From Piezodorus guildinii (Eukaryota > Arthropoda > Insecta > Hemiptera > Pentatomidae), in NCBI GenBank assembly GCA_023052935.1, contig CM041294.1, positions 42,493,736 through 42,557,735 of the forward strand: a stretch of 64,000 nucleotides of DNA. Reading direction: 5' to 3'. Each line of letters opens with the position of its first letter. Position 1 is the stretch's first letter. The notes under the pieces were generated by a model. It saw only the letters and a list, made by a program, of their open reading frames with translations. It was not told the DNA's origin and ran no database searches. Shown here piece after piece: positions 12,054-25,200 of this stretch. The position numbers and the translations under genes were made by a program.

Positions 12054-13406
12054 TCAAACTCTTTTGGTTTTTTCTTTAACCTTCGTAGATTTTGACTGCT
12101 TTGAAGGTTTAGGTAGTGGTAATTTAACATCTTTATTATCTCCATTATCATCATCATTGGGTTTTTTAATTCTTTCTATCAAATCTCTAGCTTTCCAATA
12201 ATTTATATTCCTGCCCATGGTTGAAGCAAGAATTTCTCCATTGGCATTGAACACATTCAAATTCAAAATGCCACCACATGAAACAGAATCGAGTTGTAAC
12301 CTCATTAATCCAGTTTCAGCACTAATAATATCAACAGTACGGGCTTCCCCTTCAACATATCCTTCTAAACTTGGGTCTGGATACCTGCCCACAACAATCA
12401 TATCACAAAGTGGATGCCAGGTAGCTTTTATAGGGGTCATGTGTTGAAACTGTCTATGTGGATGAGCAATAGATGTTTCCAACTCAAAAAGAGGTCCTTT
12501 GTAAACTCGCAATTCTTTTGACTGATCTGTCGTTAATAATCGGTTACCATCAACTTGACTGAAATTAGCAGAATTTACAGGATGATCATGAGGTAAATCA
12601 TGAAGAGGATCTTTTGGGTCAATTTTTCTAATATCCCATATTTTGACAGTTTTATCTAAGGAAGCAGATGCCAAAAGCCATTCTCTCCCCTTTGGTATTT
12701 CCAAAGAGTTTATCTTTCCTTTTTGAACTTTGTGTGCTGCAACAACTTTCAAATCTTTGTTCAGAAATGTCATTGTACCTAAAGTATCACCAGTCACTAT
12801 CAAGCTATGATCTCTTGAAGCATTGACACTGCAATACCATTTGGCGAATGAATTAGTGTTAAGGAATTCTTTAGTGGTATTATCAGCATAGTTATGTCTC
12901 CTAACAGTACCATCAATACTGGAAATTAGAACACTATCAGAAACAAGAGGATCAAATGTGATATATGTTATAGAACCTCCAGGTCCTATACCATCCCAAG
13001 ATACTGTTGCATCAGGCTTGTTCAAAAACCTTATAGTAAGCTGTCCACTTTTAGATCCTATACCAAGTATCTGTGGGTCCTTAGGATGAAACTGCAAAGC
13101 TGTTATTCTTCTGTCAAACTCAACACTATCTTCTCTGGCATACACATAAAAACGTCTTAATTTCTCAGTTATAACTTGCTCACATATTCTACTCCTTTCA
13201 CAAAACTTTAAAGACCCTAATTGGTATTTATATAAACATTTTACGACATTTTCAACTTTAAACTCGGTAAACTTCTTAACAACTGTTAGATTATTAACAC
13301 TAGAAGATATTTTTTTTCCAATTTTTCGTTTGGGACCTGAAGTGTCTTTTGCACTACTGCCTGAGGAACTGTTGTTAGATCTCTTTCTTGAAGTCATAGT
13401 AAACAA
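12054..13406 (-). CDS. DDB2: DNA damage-binding protein 2 (DDB2), single exon
   Basis: One uninterrupted frame of 450 residues. DDB2 binds UV photolesions in chromatin and links them to DDB1-CUL4 for global-genome nucleotide excision repair. The N-terminal 40 residues are basic and Ser-rich, as in the family. Residues 50-95 fit the helical DDB1-contact segment. A seven-blade WD40 propeller follows, with GSKSGQLTIRFL near 117-128, TVKIWDIR (253-260) carrying the WDxR box that docks on DDB1, and LLTTDQSKELRVY (290-302). FQH at 320-322, within HPHRQFQHMTPIKATWHP, corresponds to the hairpin that probes the lesion in vertebrate DDB2, and VVGRYPDP follows at 338-345. The C-terminal tail is Lys-rich. 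A second in-frame Met (residue 4) could also start translation. The gene has no introns, unlike its neighbours. Identification is secure. Confidence 0.95.
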   Translation of the reverse strand: MFTMTSRKRSNNSSSGSSAKDTSGPKRKIGKKISSSVNNLTVVKKFTEFKVENVVKCLYKYQLGSLKFCERSRICEQVITEKLRRFYVYAREDSVEFDRRITALQFHPKDPQILGIGSKSGQLTIRFLNKPDATVSWDGIGPGGSITYITFDPLVSDSVLISSIDGTVRRHNYADNTTKEFLNTNSFAKWYCSVNASRDHSLIVTGDTLGTMTFLNKDLKVVAAHKVQKGKINSLEIPKGREWLLASASLDKTVKIWDIRKIDPKDPLHDLPHDHPVNSANFSQVDGNRLLTTDQSKELRVYKGPLFELETSIAHPHRQFQHMTPIKATWHPLCDMIVVGRYPDPSLEGYVEGEARTVDIISAETGLMRLQLDSVSCGGILNLNVFNANGEILASTMGRNINYWKARDLIERIKKPNDDDNGDNKDVKLPLPKPSKQSKSTKVKEKTKRV

Positions 13407-13865
13407 TCGAGAAACAGTTTACATTGAAGAATCGGTTCAGTAAAATAACACTTGAGCATTAATGTACTATTACTATTTTCTAAATTCTAAAACTGACAAG
13501 ACTAAACCCTGTGAACGTCAACGAAAACAAAAACAAAACCTGCTTACTCGCGCCTTAAACGAAGGGCTGACAAATAGAGCGGGAACAACTAAAAATGTAG
13601 ATAAACCATTTTCTAATATTTAATTTAATGATTATATCCAATAAAATACCAAATAAATATTATTCTAAACAAAAATATTCAATAAAGATATTGATAAAAT
13701 GTGGGACCAATGACCTATTTTCGTACAGAACCATTAGGTGCCGATATAAATAAAAATATCTTTGGTATCTTTAATATTTTTTATGCTCTACCCATACACG
13801 TAACGGAATTTTCAACGAATACATTAGTTTTTAAGGCTAAAAGAGTTAGTTTGAAATTGCATTGA
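13407..13865. promoter_or_regulatory. Intergenic region between divergent DDB2 and small + strand gene
   Basis: About 460 bp separate the DDB2 start codon on the minus strand from the candidate ATG at 13866 on the plus strand. The segment near 13500-13590 is less AT-rich than its surroundings, containing CTCGCGCCTTAAACGAAGGG, which is compatible with a shared divergent promoter. No specific factor site is claimed. Confidence 0.4.
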
Positions 13866-15281
13866 ATGATGTATTCTAAAAATCTGACACGTAGTATAAG
13901 TTGCGTAAATTTGTTGAGAGGAGGGGCACCTGTGGAATTCAATAGGTAAAAGATTGACCTGCCTCCTTAAACAAGTTAAAACGTTTTGAATTATAAATTA
14001 ATTTTTCATAATCAAAAATAGATTGTTTCTCTCTCTGAGATATTATTTATCTCACTCACGCCCATAAAAAGTGCCTGCATATTCTCCAAAAGAAGATTAA
14101 CTGCTAAAATAATAATGGAAAATTACATGAAATTTCATATAATAATATTTTAATAAAATAAAGTTACATCATGAAATATCCAACAGAATCATTGACTACT
14201 TTTCTTCTAGTGCTTCACAAGACAGATAAATCTTTTGAAAAGTACCTTCATAGATTTTTGTTATAATTTTTTGTAATGTGAATTTGGCGACATATTTTGC
14301 AATACAAGTTAAATAATTGTCAACAAAAAGCAACAATAAAAAACTATTTTTATACTAGAAGAATAGGCTTTCGTTTCTCTTTAATGTCAATAAAATATTG
14401 TAAGACAATTATTTTAATCTGTGAAAGAACTCAAAAATATGTCAGAAATATTTTCAGTGAAAATATGAAAAATTCAGATTACAAAAAAAGGTCTTGGTTC
14501 ACTCTCACAGTTAAAACAAATTCAGCATGTGGTAGAAAGCTTAACGTCAAGGGTGTGTGATGATAGTAAAATAAGAGAGACTGATGAAGATCCTGCTAAA
14601 ATGATGGTGAGTTGATATACTAACGGCATATTAGGATTGATGGTGATTTTAAAAATTTCTATTATTACAGCCTATTATTGAAGATTAAAGTGACATCAGA
14701 TTTCAGTTTAAGTTTGCATCATCAAGAGAAATAATATTCATAAAAGTCACAGTTGTGATTTTTTTGATCTTTGTACATTCAACAATCAACCCTTTGAGTA
14801 AACTAAAATTTAGAAGTGTTAAGAGAGAAAGATTAAAATTTAGGCAGAATTCAAGGCAGACTAGTTTTTCATTGATATTTATTTACTGATTGATTGAGTC
14901 AACTTTTTTCTTTTCATGTTCCTTTATTTGATATTCATATTTATTCAATATGTGGCAGCATCATGAGACTTTAATTGTATATGTGAATCTAATCTCTGAA
15001 TATAAAATTTTTATCTTTTGTTGTTAGCTTATCAAAATACTAAAAAAATCAACAAATCTAGGATGCTTAAAGATTTTCTTTGTTTAATGGAAAACATTTG
15101 ACTCCTTAGTTTTGTCTTCTGGCTCTTTAAATAAGAAAGTTTATTGTGTACTGATGATCATTATCATTTTTTCTCTCAGGTTGAAAAAAACTTTAATATG
15201 AAAAATGTTATGTCAATGGACAATGAGGAATCTGAGAATAAAGAGGTATACTACCTCCTACCCCTCCACTTTTTCAATTAA
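13866..15281 (+). CDS. Unrecognised small protein gene, three exons, frame break in exon 2
   Basis: Exon 1 (13866-13945) starts with ATG and encodes about 26 residues beginning MMYSKNLTRSISCVNLLRGG, basic and nearly free of acidic residues, so possibly a mitochondrial presequence. It ends at a good GT donor in phase 2. Exon 2 (14458-14606) follows TTTTCAG and starts in the matching phase (SENMKNSDYKK). After an A7 run near 14482 the good frame moves by one base to GLGSLSQLKQIQHVVESL and ends DEDPAKMM at GTGAGT. Exon 3 (15180-15281) follows TTCTCTCAG in matching phase 0, starts VEKNFNMKNVMSM and ends at TAA, with AATAAA near 15389. One base too many in the A7 run would explain the break, as an assembly error or a real lesion. 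I do not recognise the family; splice phases are the main support. Confidence 0.45.
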
Positions 15282-15547
15282 TTTTGAACTAAATATCAAA
15301 TATTTGAAAGAAATGAATTTGACGGTTAGAAACAAGAGTTGAATGCTCAGTTAGGATAGAACTGGTTATGCAATTGAACTAGGTAAAATAAAATCTAGGA
15401 GTAAATCAGGATGAAGTATTAGTAACGTTTTTGTTTATTTTAAAATAATTTTCATTATTAAAATAAAACAAAATAAAAGAGATTTTAATTTAATTTATAT
15501 ACAAACAATTAAAATAACATCAGTATATCAAGATAACATTTGATAAA

Positions 15548-16231
15548 TTATTCTTCCTTCACAATATGTTTCTTAGCTTCAGAAACAAATGGAACAGTTC
15601 CAGGCTTAGAATGTTGTCTTCGATTTGATTCCCTGTAAACAGAAATACATCATTGTAAATAAATAACGATTTTATAGGAATTCAAGATGTTTAACACTTA
15701 TACAACAACAATAAAAAATATTAAATAAAAACAATACTAACTTCCTCTTTTCTTTTGTCCTCATCATTCTGATTTGTTGAGAGGCATTGTATATATACTT
15801 TGGAACATGCCTAAAATGAGCAATTTTTCGAACTTCGGGGAATGCTTGGTATTTCTTCTTTAATGCCTCATTATATGCTAACGAAGCACGTTCCCTTGGA
15901 TGTAACTAGAATAAACAGCTCCATTAAGATACAATTTACTTATAATTATAAAATATTAAAACATCTAGTAGCTAGAAGTAAATAGAAAATTCAAGAATAA
16001 AAGGAAATTCACCAAAAAAAGAAAATTAAAGAAAGAAGGATGTGATGGTTAGGGTGGCAGTCATTGAATGATAACACAAAATAGTGAAAACTATTTATTA
16101 CTTTCACTTACCTATATATGAAATATATAGTAAGGGAAAGTATTGCGATCGTGAAAATTTTCGAATTCCAGTTTTCGACAGAAATACATGTTTTAGGGTC
16201 TCCTGAGTCCAAATGACCAAGTCCCGTAAAA

Positions 16232-16276
<45 letters not shown>

Positions 16277-19200
16277 GTGTGTTATGTGGTAACTCCGTGG
16301 CGAAAACGAAAAGTCATAATTAAAACAACTATACGTGCGAGATGTTACAGAATCTTTTTCATCAAAATAAGCTGACAGAAAGATCTACTTTATACCATGC
16401 ATTTAGCACTTTTTTACGATTTTCTCAAAAACGGCTCTAACAACTTTGATTAAACTCGCTATATTGATGTAAAATTAGATGGGCTTTAATATGATGTAAG
16501 TTTTATTCTGATTAAAATAGTCTGACAGGGTTTAATTACCGATATTTAAAAATTTCTTCCTCTAAAGAACCTTTAATTTTGTAGTTTTTATGAAATTGAC
16601 CATATCATTTGATTAGACTTGCTAAAAAATAGGTAAATGTATAAGTTGAACGGATTCGATATCCAACTAAAGGAAATAACTGCAAAAATATTGTTTTAAT
16701 GCAAGTTTTTGTTTTTTAACATAAGAACAGTAATATACATGTATAATATACCATTAGAATGCTAGAGAATTTAGAAAAAATATTATCTTTTACATACTGT
16801 TGTAAAAGTTAACGGATAGTGATGAAAAGCCGATAAAACAAACTGATTGTCGAAGATAATTATATATTAGATAATTTAATAAAACACATGTTTCTATTAA
16901 AATCCAATGTAAATAATTGTTTAACACTTTATTTTGTTTCTAAATTTGTTTAATAATTCTTAATTTGATATAAATAACGGAGGTAAGTGAAAGTCGTGTG
17001 TTGTGCTCACCAGATTTGTTTTCTATTTTTTGTAATAGTTACTATTTTTTTTTTTTACAATTGTTAACAATAACAGTCATTGACTACCACCTGAAGCTTC
17101 TTATTCTTCATTTATTTTATTTCTACTATTCACTATTTGAAAATTAAACAAAAATAAAAACACACTACTCCCATTATCAAACTAATCCTCTCAGTCAGTA
17201 CAGTAACCATTAAATATAGAAATAAGATTCATTAGAAACTTAAAAAAAAAAAAAATAAATAAATAAAAAGTATTAGTAAAACAAATACTTGATTAAAGCT
17301 TCGGCATCAAATCATTGGAAAGTTATGGAATAAAACTGGCTTTAGAGATTTTTAGGAATAGAAATAAATCATCTCATCAGGATGATATACAGCCTAGACA
17401 GGAATGTCTGAAAGCTTGGTAAAGAGAGTAGCATGAAACGTTACTTCAACACTGTCAATGGTCAATTTAAATAAAAACAAATTACAATAAAATATAATCA
17501 AATGTCTGAATGTTCACGTACCACTCCTAATTTTTCCGATGCTCTAGCTTTCCATATTCTGATGTTCATTTCATCAGAAGAACTTAATATATATTTGTTG
17601 TCCAAGGACCAAGAAACATTTGATATCCTCTGCATTCTTTTTGTATGATAGACTTCTCTTGAATTGATCTATTTAAAAAAAAAAATAAAATAAAATAATT
17701 AAGGTAATACTGAAAGACTGGTAAATCAGGAAATATTGAATATTAAAATATATCTCACTTTATCAGCAGGAAAAATCCTCAGTGTTCTATCATAACTACC
17801 AGACACAAATTCTAGCCCTGTCGGAGAATAATCCACAGATATGACAGCACTTATGTGGCCTTTGTGAACCTTGACAGCAGAAGACATCCGTCGAATATCA
17901 AAAGTATAAAGACTAAGAAAAAAAAAAAAGATATAGAATAGAATAGAAAAAGATATTCACAATGATATAAAAAGAAAAGAAAGGATACAATAAAACTAAA
18001 GAGTAAAATAAATAAATAATAACTTCTGATGTGTTAAACAAAACAAAACAAAACATTGAAACTGATTCATAATATGAACTATAATAAAAATATGAACAAT
18101 AAATAATAAATTTTCTTTTTAAATTGATATTTGATTTGAAATATCTTATTGAGCGTCAGTTTGGGATGACAGTAGGTACTGGAATAACTGGAACTTGAAT
18201 GATGGTAGGGAAGAAGCAAGGCGGATATGATTAGGTACGGAATTCCAGAGAGTAGTAGAGTGGACAAGAAAGGAATGATCAAAAGTTGTTGTTCTATGGG
18301 TAGGAATATAAAGGTCGGAATGGCGCGATCTTGTTTGGAGGGAGTGGACTAATGATTTAAATTGCAGAAGTCTGTGGATATAGGGAGGTAGCTGGGAGTT
18401 GATGGTTTGGTAAAGATATGATCCTAGGAAATATTGTCTGCGGACAGAGGGAAGGAGCCACTTTAACTCATAGTATAAATCACATGAGACCTCTTCAGTG
18501 TACCAAGGACAAATCTTAAACATATATTCATGATTCGCTTTAGCCTGTCCTCGAGCACAGCCGTGAGGCCACCATATACCATACAGCAATAGTCAAAGAG
18601 GGGGAAAATAAGTGAGGATACAAGGAGCTTACGGGTAGATAACGGAAGATGGCGGGAGCGATAGAAAAATTTGAGGGTACTTATTGTTCTTCGGGAGATT
18701 TGGGCAATATGGGGTTTCCAGGAAAGGGTTTGGTCGATGGTAATACCTAGGTTTTTGACAGCGGAAGTGAAGGTGATTGAGTGATCATTTAGGGTTAGAC
18801 TCAGAAATGTAGTATGGGATCTGAGGAGGGGATTGGAACCTATAACAATCGCCTGAGTTTTTATAGCATTTAACTTAGTTTATTCAAAGTTGCCCAGGCA
18901 CAGATTCTATCCAGGTCTTCCTGAATGTTGGTAAATGCTACTAGAGACTCGGAGGGAGAAAAGGATAAGTAGATCTGGAAATCATCAGGGTATGAGTGGT
19001 GAGAGCAGTGATGGATGGAATTGGGAAGGTCGTTGATATAGGAATTATATATAGGAATATACATGGTAAGCAGCTAAATAAAATCAGGCCAAACTGTAAA
19101 TCATAATGTAATTGTATATAGCAAAAAAATATAGTCAAGATCATTTAGGCTGTGACCTGGAAAATCGTTTGAACCAAAAAATATAATTATTTATTATACT

Positions 19201-22200
19201 CAGGGATGGAGACCCTTCTTCACCAGAAACTATATGGGCCTTGATGAGATTAAAATTTTTTAAAAATTGGTACATATAAAAGTACAAAAATTACCAAGGG
19301 AAGTATTGGTAGGCACAACAATAGAATACAGTAGTAGTAGTAGTTCAAGCAAGATTGCCCCTTTCAGCTATATTGTATATTGTATGTTTGCGACTGCTAT
19401 ATCTACCTATACATCATTTGGTACAATTACATGATATTATGTTGTGCACCTAAGGTGGGGATGATGATGATGCTATGACAGTGTGAAGGAGGTAAACAGA
19501 CAGATGAATGAAATGTCACCGCTAACTGCTAAACTTTATTCCATACAAGTCCCTTCATCTTCATTACCTAAAGAACCTGGACTGTCTCAGGAAATATTCC
19601 CTTGGTTCTTTCAATTATACCCCCAAGAGAATGGATATATACTAAATCACTTCTCCAATGTACATTTTTATTTATGTATATTAAATTTTACTGCAGTTTA
19701 ATCGTAGGTACTAACCAAACGTAAATATAATATTGTAATATATTGAGAATACGGAGAGGAGTAAGTTCATTATTAAATAATTTTAATATGAATCAAGTAA
19801 ATGTTAATAAGCCTTTGTCAACAAAAGTTCAAATGGCACTTATCTACCCTCCCTGAATTTCCTATGGGCAGCCTGTGATACCCTGTGAAACTTCCTAGAC
19901 CCAAAGCAGCAGCCAACAAGAGTATTAGGCCTGGCCTAGAGATAGGCATTCTTATAATAAAAGTCCACAAAGGCTGGACCGCCAACCAGGGCACTTCCCA
20001 TATCAGCCCCACCCGAGGTGACGAGGATGAGAAAGAAGATTCGAAGAGGCAGTTGAAGTCCAGCAAGAGAAGAGTCGAGGTCTATTCTCAACAAGAGAAG
20101 AGTCAGAGGTCTATAGGTCCATCGGGAGATCAAAGAGCCAAGAAGGGACGCCTGTTTCCACCTCTGCCAGCCGACTAAGTTTCAGATGGTAACTTTTTAT
20201 TGTACTATTGTTTGGCAGGTTAACTATAAGAAATCCCTCAGTATTCTCAGGCATAGTTTAAATAAGTTGTATTTGTATAAGCTAATAATAATAATTTTTA
20301 TTGAAACTTGTTTACTTTAATCTTCCTCTGCATGCCACCTATTTGGATTGGTAAACACGATACCTTTAGAAAAGAAATTCAATGGTTTCAGTAATAATGT
20401 AATAGATCTACATGTATATTAAATATATCAAGTAAGCTAGTTTTTGAAGGTACCGCTGCCTTAGAAAAGCAGCCTGTTAAAAACATAGCAATATGGTGCA
20501 AATCCTATTTCTATTTATCTAACCTATCTATCTTAACTTTCTCTTTTTTTTTTTTTTAACTATGTCATGCGTAATATAAAGAATATTATAAATCAAAATA
20601 AATAATATCAGAGAATATGAAGATTGAAACATATCTAAGAAGCATTTTCAGGCCTAGCTTGAATATCCAATTGAATTCATAGACTTGCTAGTAAAAGTAG
20701 TATAATAATCCATATAGAGACAAGCTTCCATTTTGTAGCTATAATATGGTTAATGTTGGAAATATTGTTGTATCCAAAAGTACGGCATCAGTCACTGCAG
20801 AGTGTTTTAAATTGGGTGTATTAAGCAAATATTTCTCACAAAGCCTAGGATGTGTGTACAGGAGAATAGATAAAAAATTATTTTTTTGAAGGATCATACC
20901 ATACAAATTTGAAATTTAGAGAGGCTCTTAGACTTGAAATTGGATGCTCTACAACTTTCATTCAATTACTTTTTTCGATTGGATAGTTGTGTTCAAGTTA
21001 CAGCTGTCTCTTGGTGACCGAATTGGGTTTTTCAACAAAAATAGAAGAATTGCCTATTTCTGATGAACGATTGTGGCAATATCACTAAACCAAATCCAAT
21101 AACTAAGGTAACTCTTTGAAAGGGACTATAAGGCTCTTTCATTTTGGAAAGAAAGATATTTTTTTATGGGAAGCACTGTTTTCGAGTAGTAGGCGAAACA
21201 CTGAAAAAGTGCAAAACATTCAAGGTTTTTCGGCTTTAAAAAGTTAGGCTCACTATGGTCAAAGCTGCGATGGTGCAAACTCAGATTACTTTTATTTAGG
21301 ACCATTAAGAGGTATTAAAATGATTTCCAGTTTTGTCCAATTTAATTCCCACAAATCTTAAATGTTAGCCTTATTTTACTGGGCTAACTAGTTTTCAGAC
21401 AAAATAAAATAAAGGAGTTTGTCAATACTTTTATATACCACCTATGAGAATTTGGAGACTTCAATTTCATTAGATTTGCTGTAAAATATGCTTAACTACA
21501 GATTTTTTCTACTAAAAAATATATCAAATAATAAATAATTACTTATAATCTTCATTGGCAACAGTATAATTGAAAGCTTGCATAGGATTCCAGGCAATTT
21601 GGTTTGTTCTCAGAGCTAAGACTATCCTGCGAACAGGTCCTGCTTCACGTGTATCATAGAAGGTAATACTTCTGTCAGCAGCACATGCTCCTGAAAGGAT
21701 ATTATAAAAATAAGTTATGTTATTTTTTCCTTACTGACTCAACACAGATATCTTCTTAATATTATAAAATAAATCTAAATGAAGCAGTTAAATAAAAACA
21801 GACCTATAAGATAAGTTTCAATTGGGTTGAAGGCAATATAATGGACTGTATCGACACCCCACTGAAAAGTTCTGAGAGGTTCACTTCGTGTTTCTTCCCA
21901 AAGTTGACATACCTCACCACAAGTAGCAAATTTTTCTGACTTTGGGCTGTATGTAAGTCCAGTTAAGAGAGCCTATAAGAAATAAACATAGTATAAAATC
22001 TATATCATCAATGTGGACTTAAATAAGTGGGAGAAAAAAAAGGAGATATATTTACTTTGGAAACTATAGAAAATTGTGGCATATCTGCTTCACCATATGC
22101 AGGGGCTTGGCTATTCCAAATTTTAATGGTCCTATCTCCAATTGTAATAAATCTCTCACCGAGTTTGGTAAAAGCACTACCCTTAATTGAGTCATCATGA

Positions 22201-25200
22201 GCTTGAATGTTTCTAATACATTTTCTAGTAGGCAGATCCCAGAATCGAACCTAAAAATATCATTTATAATCATAAGACAAATTAATTAAATTTTAAAAAT
22301 ATTATTAATAAATATTGTAATTAATATTAATGATGATTACTTTAAAAACACTTAGCAAATTTAATTTAATCTGATAAAAACATGAAAATTCAAAATGCAT
22401 ATGAAAAACAACTTTTTGTGAATTAAATAAAATGTCCTTAAAAAACATAAACTACTACTATTATTATTTATCTAACGTCACCTCATGCTACTGTGGCTCA
22501 ACAGAAGTAGCCCAACTTTTAAAACAATAAAATGCGTTAATGCATTCAAAATTAGTTATAAAAAATTATTAACTTTATGGCATAAATAAAGCTTTGTTGT
22601 CAAATAAAAAAAAAAGGATAGTTTCAGTTTATGAATAAAAATGTAACAAATGCAGTAGAACCCAAAATAATGCCTTAGGTAACAAGTGCTTACTTACTAA
22701 AATAAAAATATTCAAATTAAGTAAAATTAATTTTTAATAAAAATTTTTTTTTTTATTTTTATGATTTCTAATTTTGATTTACAAATAAAAAACATAATTA
22801 ATAGTTTTTCTTAAATTCCCTTCATGTAAATATGGTTTCTTTAATAATCCTTTCAGAAAATATGATTTATTTAATAATGCTTTGAGTAAAAAAAAAATTG
22901 AAAAAATATGCTTAAAATCATAATTACTTACTTCTCCATCATAGGAGCCACTGGCCACGACTGATAAGCTTTTTGGATGCTTTGCAAGTGCAGAGATACC
23001 TTCACGGTGACCATCAAGGCTACCAATAAATGGTTTCGCAAAAACTTTTTCAAGTTTAACAGAATTCAAAGCACGAACATATTCTCTTGCGCCCTCAAAT
23101 GGATGAAGAGCAGGATCAAAATTCCTGGGTACTGGTTTTACATAATACTATATAAGTTATTTTAAATTATTAAGTGAAGAAATTATAATACATAACAATA
23201 TAATAGTGAGGAAACACTGTTACACAAATATTAAATTAATTAAAGCAATTCAGGATCAATACAATGTTAATATAAATAATTATATTTATAAGAATTTTAT
23301 GTATTTTGTATAATCATGAGATTTTCTATCTGCTTATGCAATAAGCAAATATGCTAACAAATGAGTAAAAAAAAATAATGAATATTGAGTTGGAACACAA
23401 AAACCAACAAAAAAATCTGTTAAAATCAATTTAAGAACTATTAAATAAACTTAAATTCAAAAATTTTGAAGTTAATTTCAATAAAAAGTTTTTTCCGGTT
23501 TCGCTGGAAACATATGATTTATATTAAATAATATTGCGATATCTAATTGTTATGTATAATTACCAGTAGTAACTTTATACCCAACCTTAGTCCATTACTT
23601 TTTATTTGTAGAAACCTACAATTTAATTTACGCACCCTACAAGAAGAGTTGGGAATGATAAATATGGAAATAAATACAGGCAAAACCAAGATCATGAGGA
23701 TAGGTAGAAAAAGCGAGCAGAGGGATCGAGTCGTAAGACTAAATAACACAAGGTTAGAGCAAGTGCGGGACTTTAAATATCTCGGTGCTCACCTTAATGA
23801 ACATGGCTGGATAGATGGCAAAATAAATCAAAGAATAAAAGCTGCCAGCAGATGTTTTAGTTCACTCAAGAAAGGATTCATCGGTAAAAAAGAAGTGTCA
23901 AAAAACACTAAAACAATAGTATATAAAAATACTTTCTTACCGATTCTCTCATATTCAAGTGAATCTTGGACTCTAACCAAAAAGCACAAGAGTCAGCTTC
24001 AAGCAATGAAGATGAGATACCTAAGAAGAATGGAGGGGAAGACCAGAAGAGTCTGAGTGAGAAATGTAACAATACGGTCAAACCTGGGACTTCGGCCTGC
24101 TCTGGATATTATTGAAGAGCACCAACTGAAACTGAGATGGTTCAGCCATGTTTCCAGAATGGCAGAAAACTGAGTAGCAAAGGCTGTATATGAGACAAGG
24201 GTGGAAGGTCTAAGACCAAGAGGAAGACTTGGGAAGGCACGATTCAGGAAGCCTTTGACAGAAGGGGTCTGGATTGGAGAAGGAGAAGAAGATTGGTTCA
24301 GAAGAGAGATTTATGGATTAATTTCTATAAAAAGGATGCTCACAGTGTTGGCGGTAGAGGGGTAGTAGATTAAATAAAATAAAACTTTATACCCTATTCA
24401 TCACTTTATATTGCCTTTTACAACTTTGTAGATAAGATTTTTTCCAAAATCTTTAGCTTCCAGACGGTATATTATACATCTATGTTATTATGTTCAAAAT
24501 AACAAAAATTACAATAAATAAATATTTTCGCTCTTTTCTCCTTTAGTTGATTATCAAATTTGTTCAACTTTAACATTTAGCCGCTGACTATCATTTCTAA
24601 TAAAATGACATGGGTAATTCTTCTGAATCTATAAAATTAAAGGTGCTTTAGAGGAAGAAAATTTAAAAGATCAGCATTTAAGCCCTCTTAGACTGTTTCA
24701 ATCAGAATGAAACCTACTTGATATTATAGCCCCGTCTAATTTTTCATTGATATAGCAAGTTTTGTCAAAATCGTAAGCCATTTTTTTAGAAAATTGTAAA
24801 AAGATGCAAAATGCATGGTATAAAGTAGTACTTTCGGTCAGCTGATTTTAGTGAAAAAGTTGCTGTAACATCTCGGGTTAATTCAATTTGAAATTTCAAT
24901 TTCGTTTTTGCCCTAGACTAACCACACACAGACCTTTTTATGGGACTTGGTTATTTGGACTCAGGGAGCCTCAAACATGTATTTCCGTAGAAAACTAGAA
25001 TTAGAAAATTTTGTCGATCGCAAAACTTTCCCTTACTATATATTTCATATATAGTCAAGTAAAAGTAAAAATGAAATAAGTAATTAACAAAGTTTATTTT
25101 AATTAAATATAAAATCCACAGCAGTATTATTATTCATTGTATTTGATAAGGTACATAAGTCTAATCCATTATATCAAATATAGGATTTTTTTTTTTAAAT

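Noticed and set aside
12217..12447. Plus-strand frame within DDB2
   Set aside because: It is antisense to the conserved DDB2 coding region and reflects its codon pattern.
23131..23147. DCAF13 exon 2 starting at the upstream AG (TATTATGTAAAACC)
   Set aside because: That start is out of phase with exon 1; the AG 16 bases further in restores HKVPRNFDP, matching the family.
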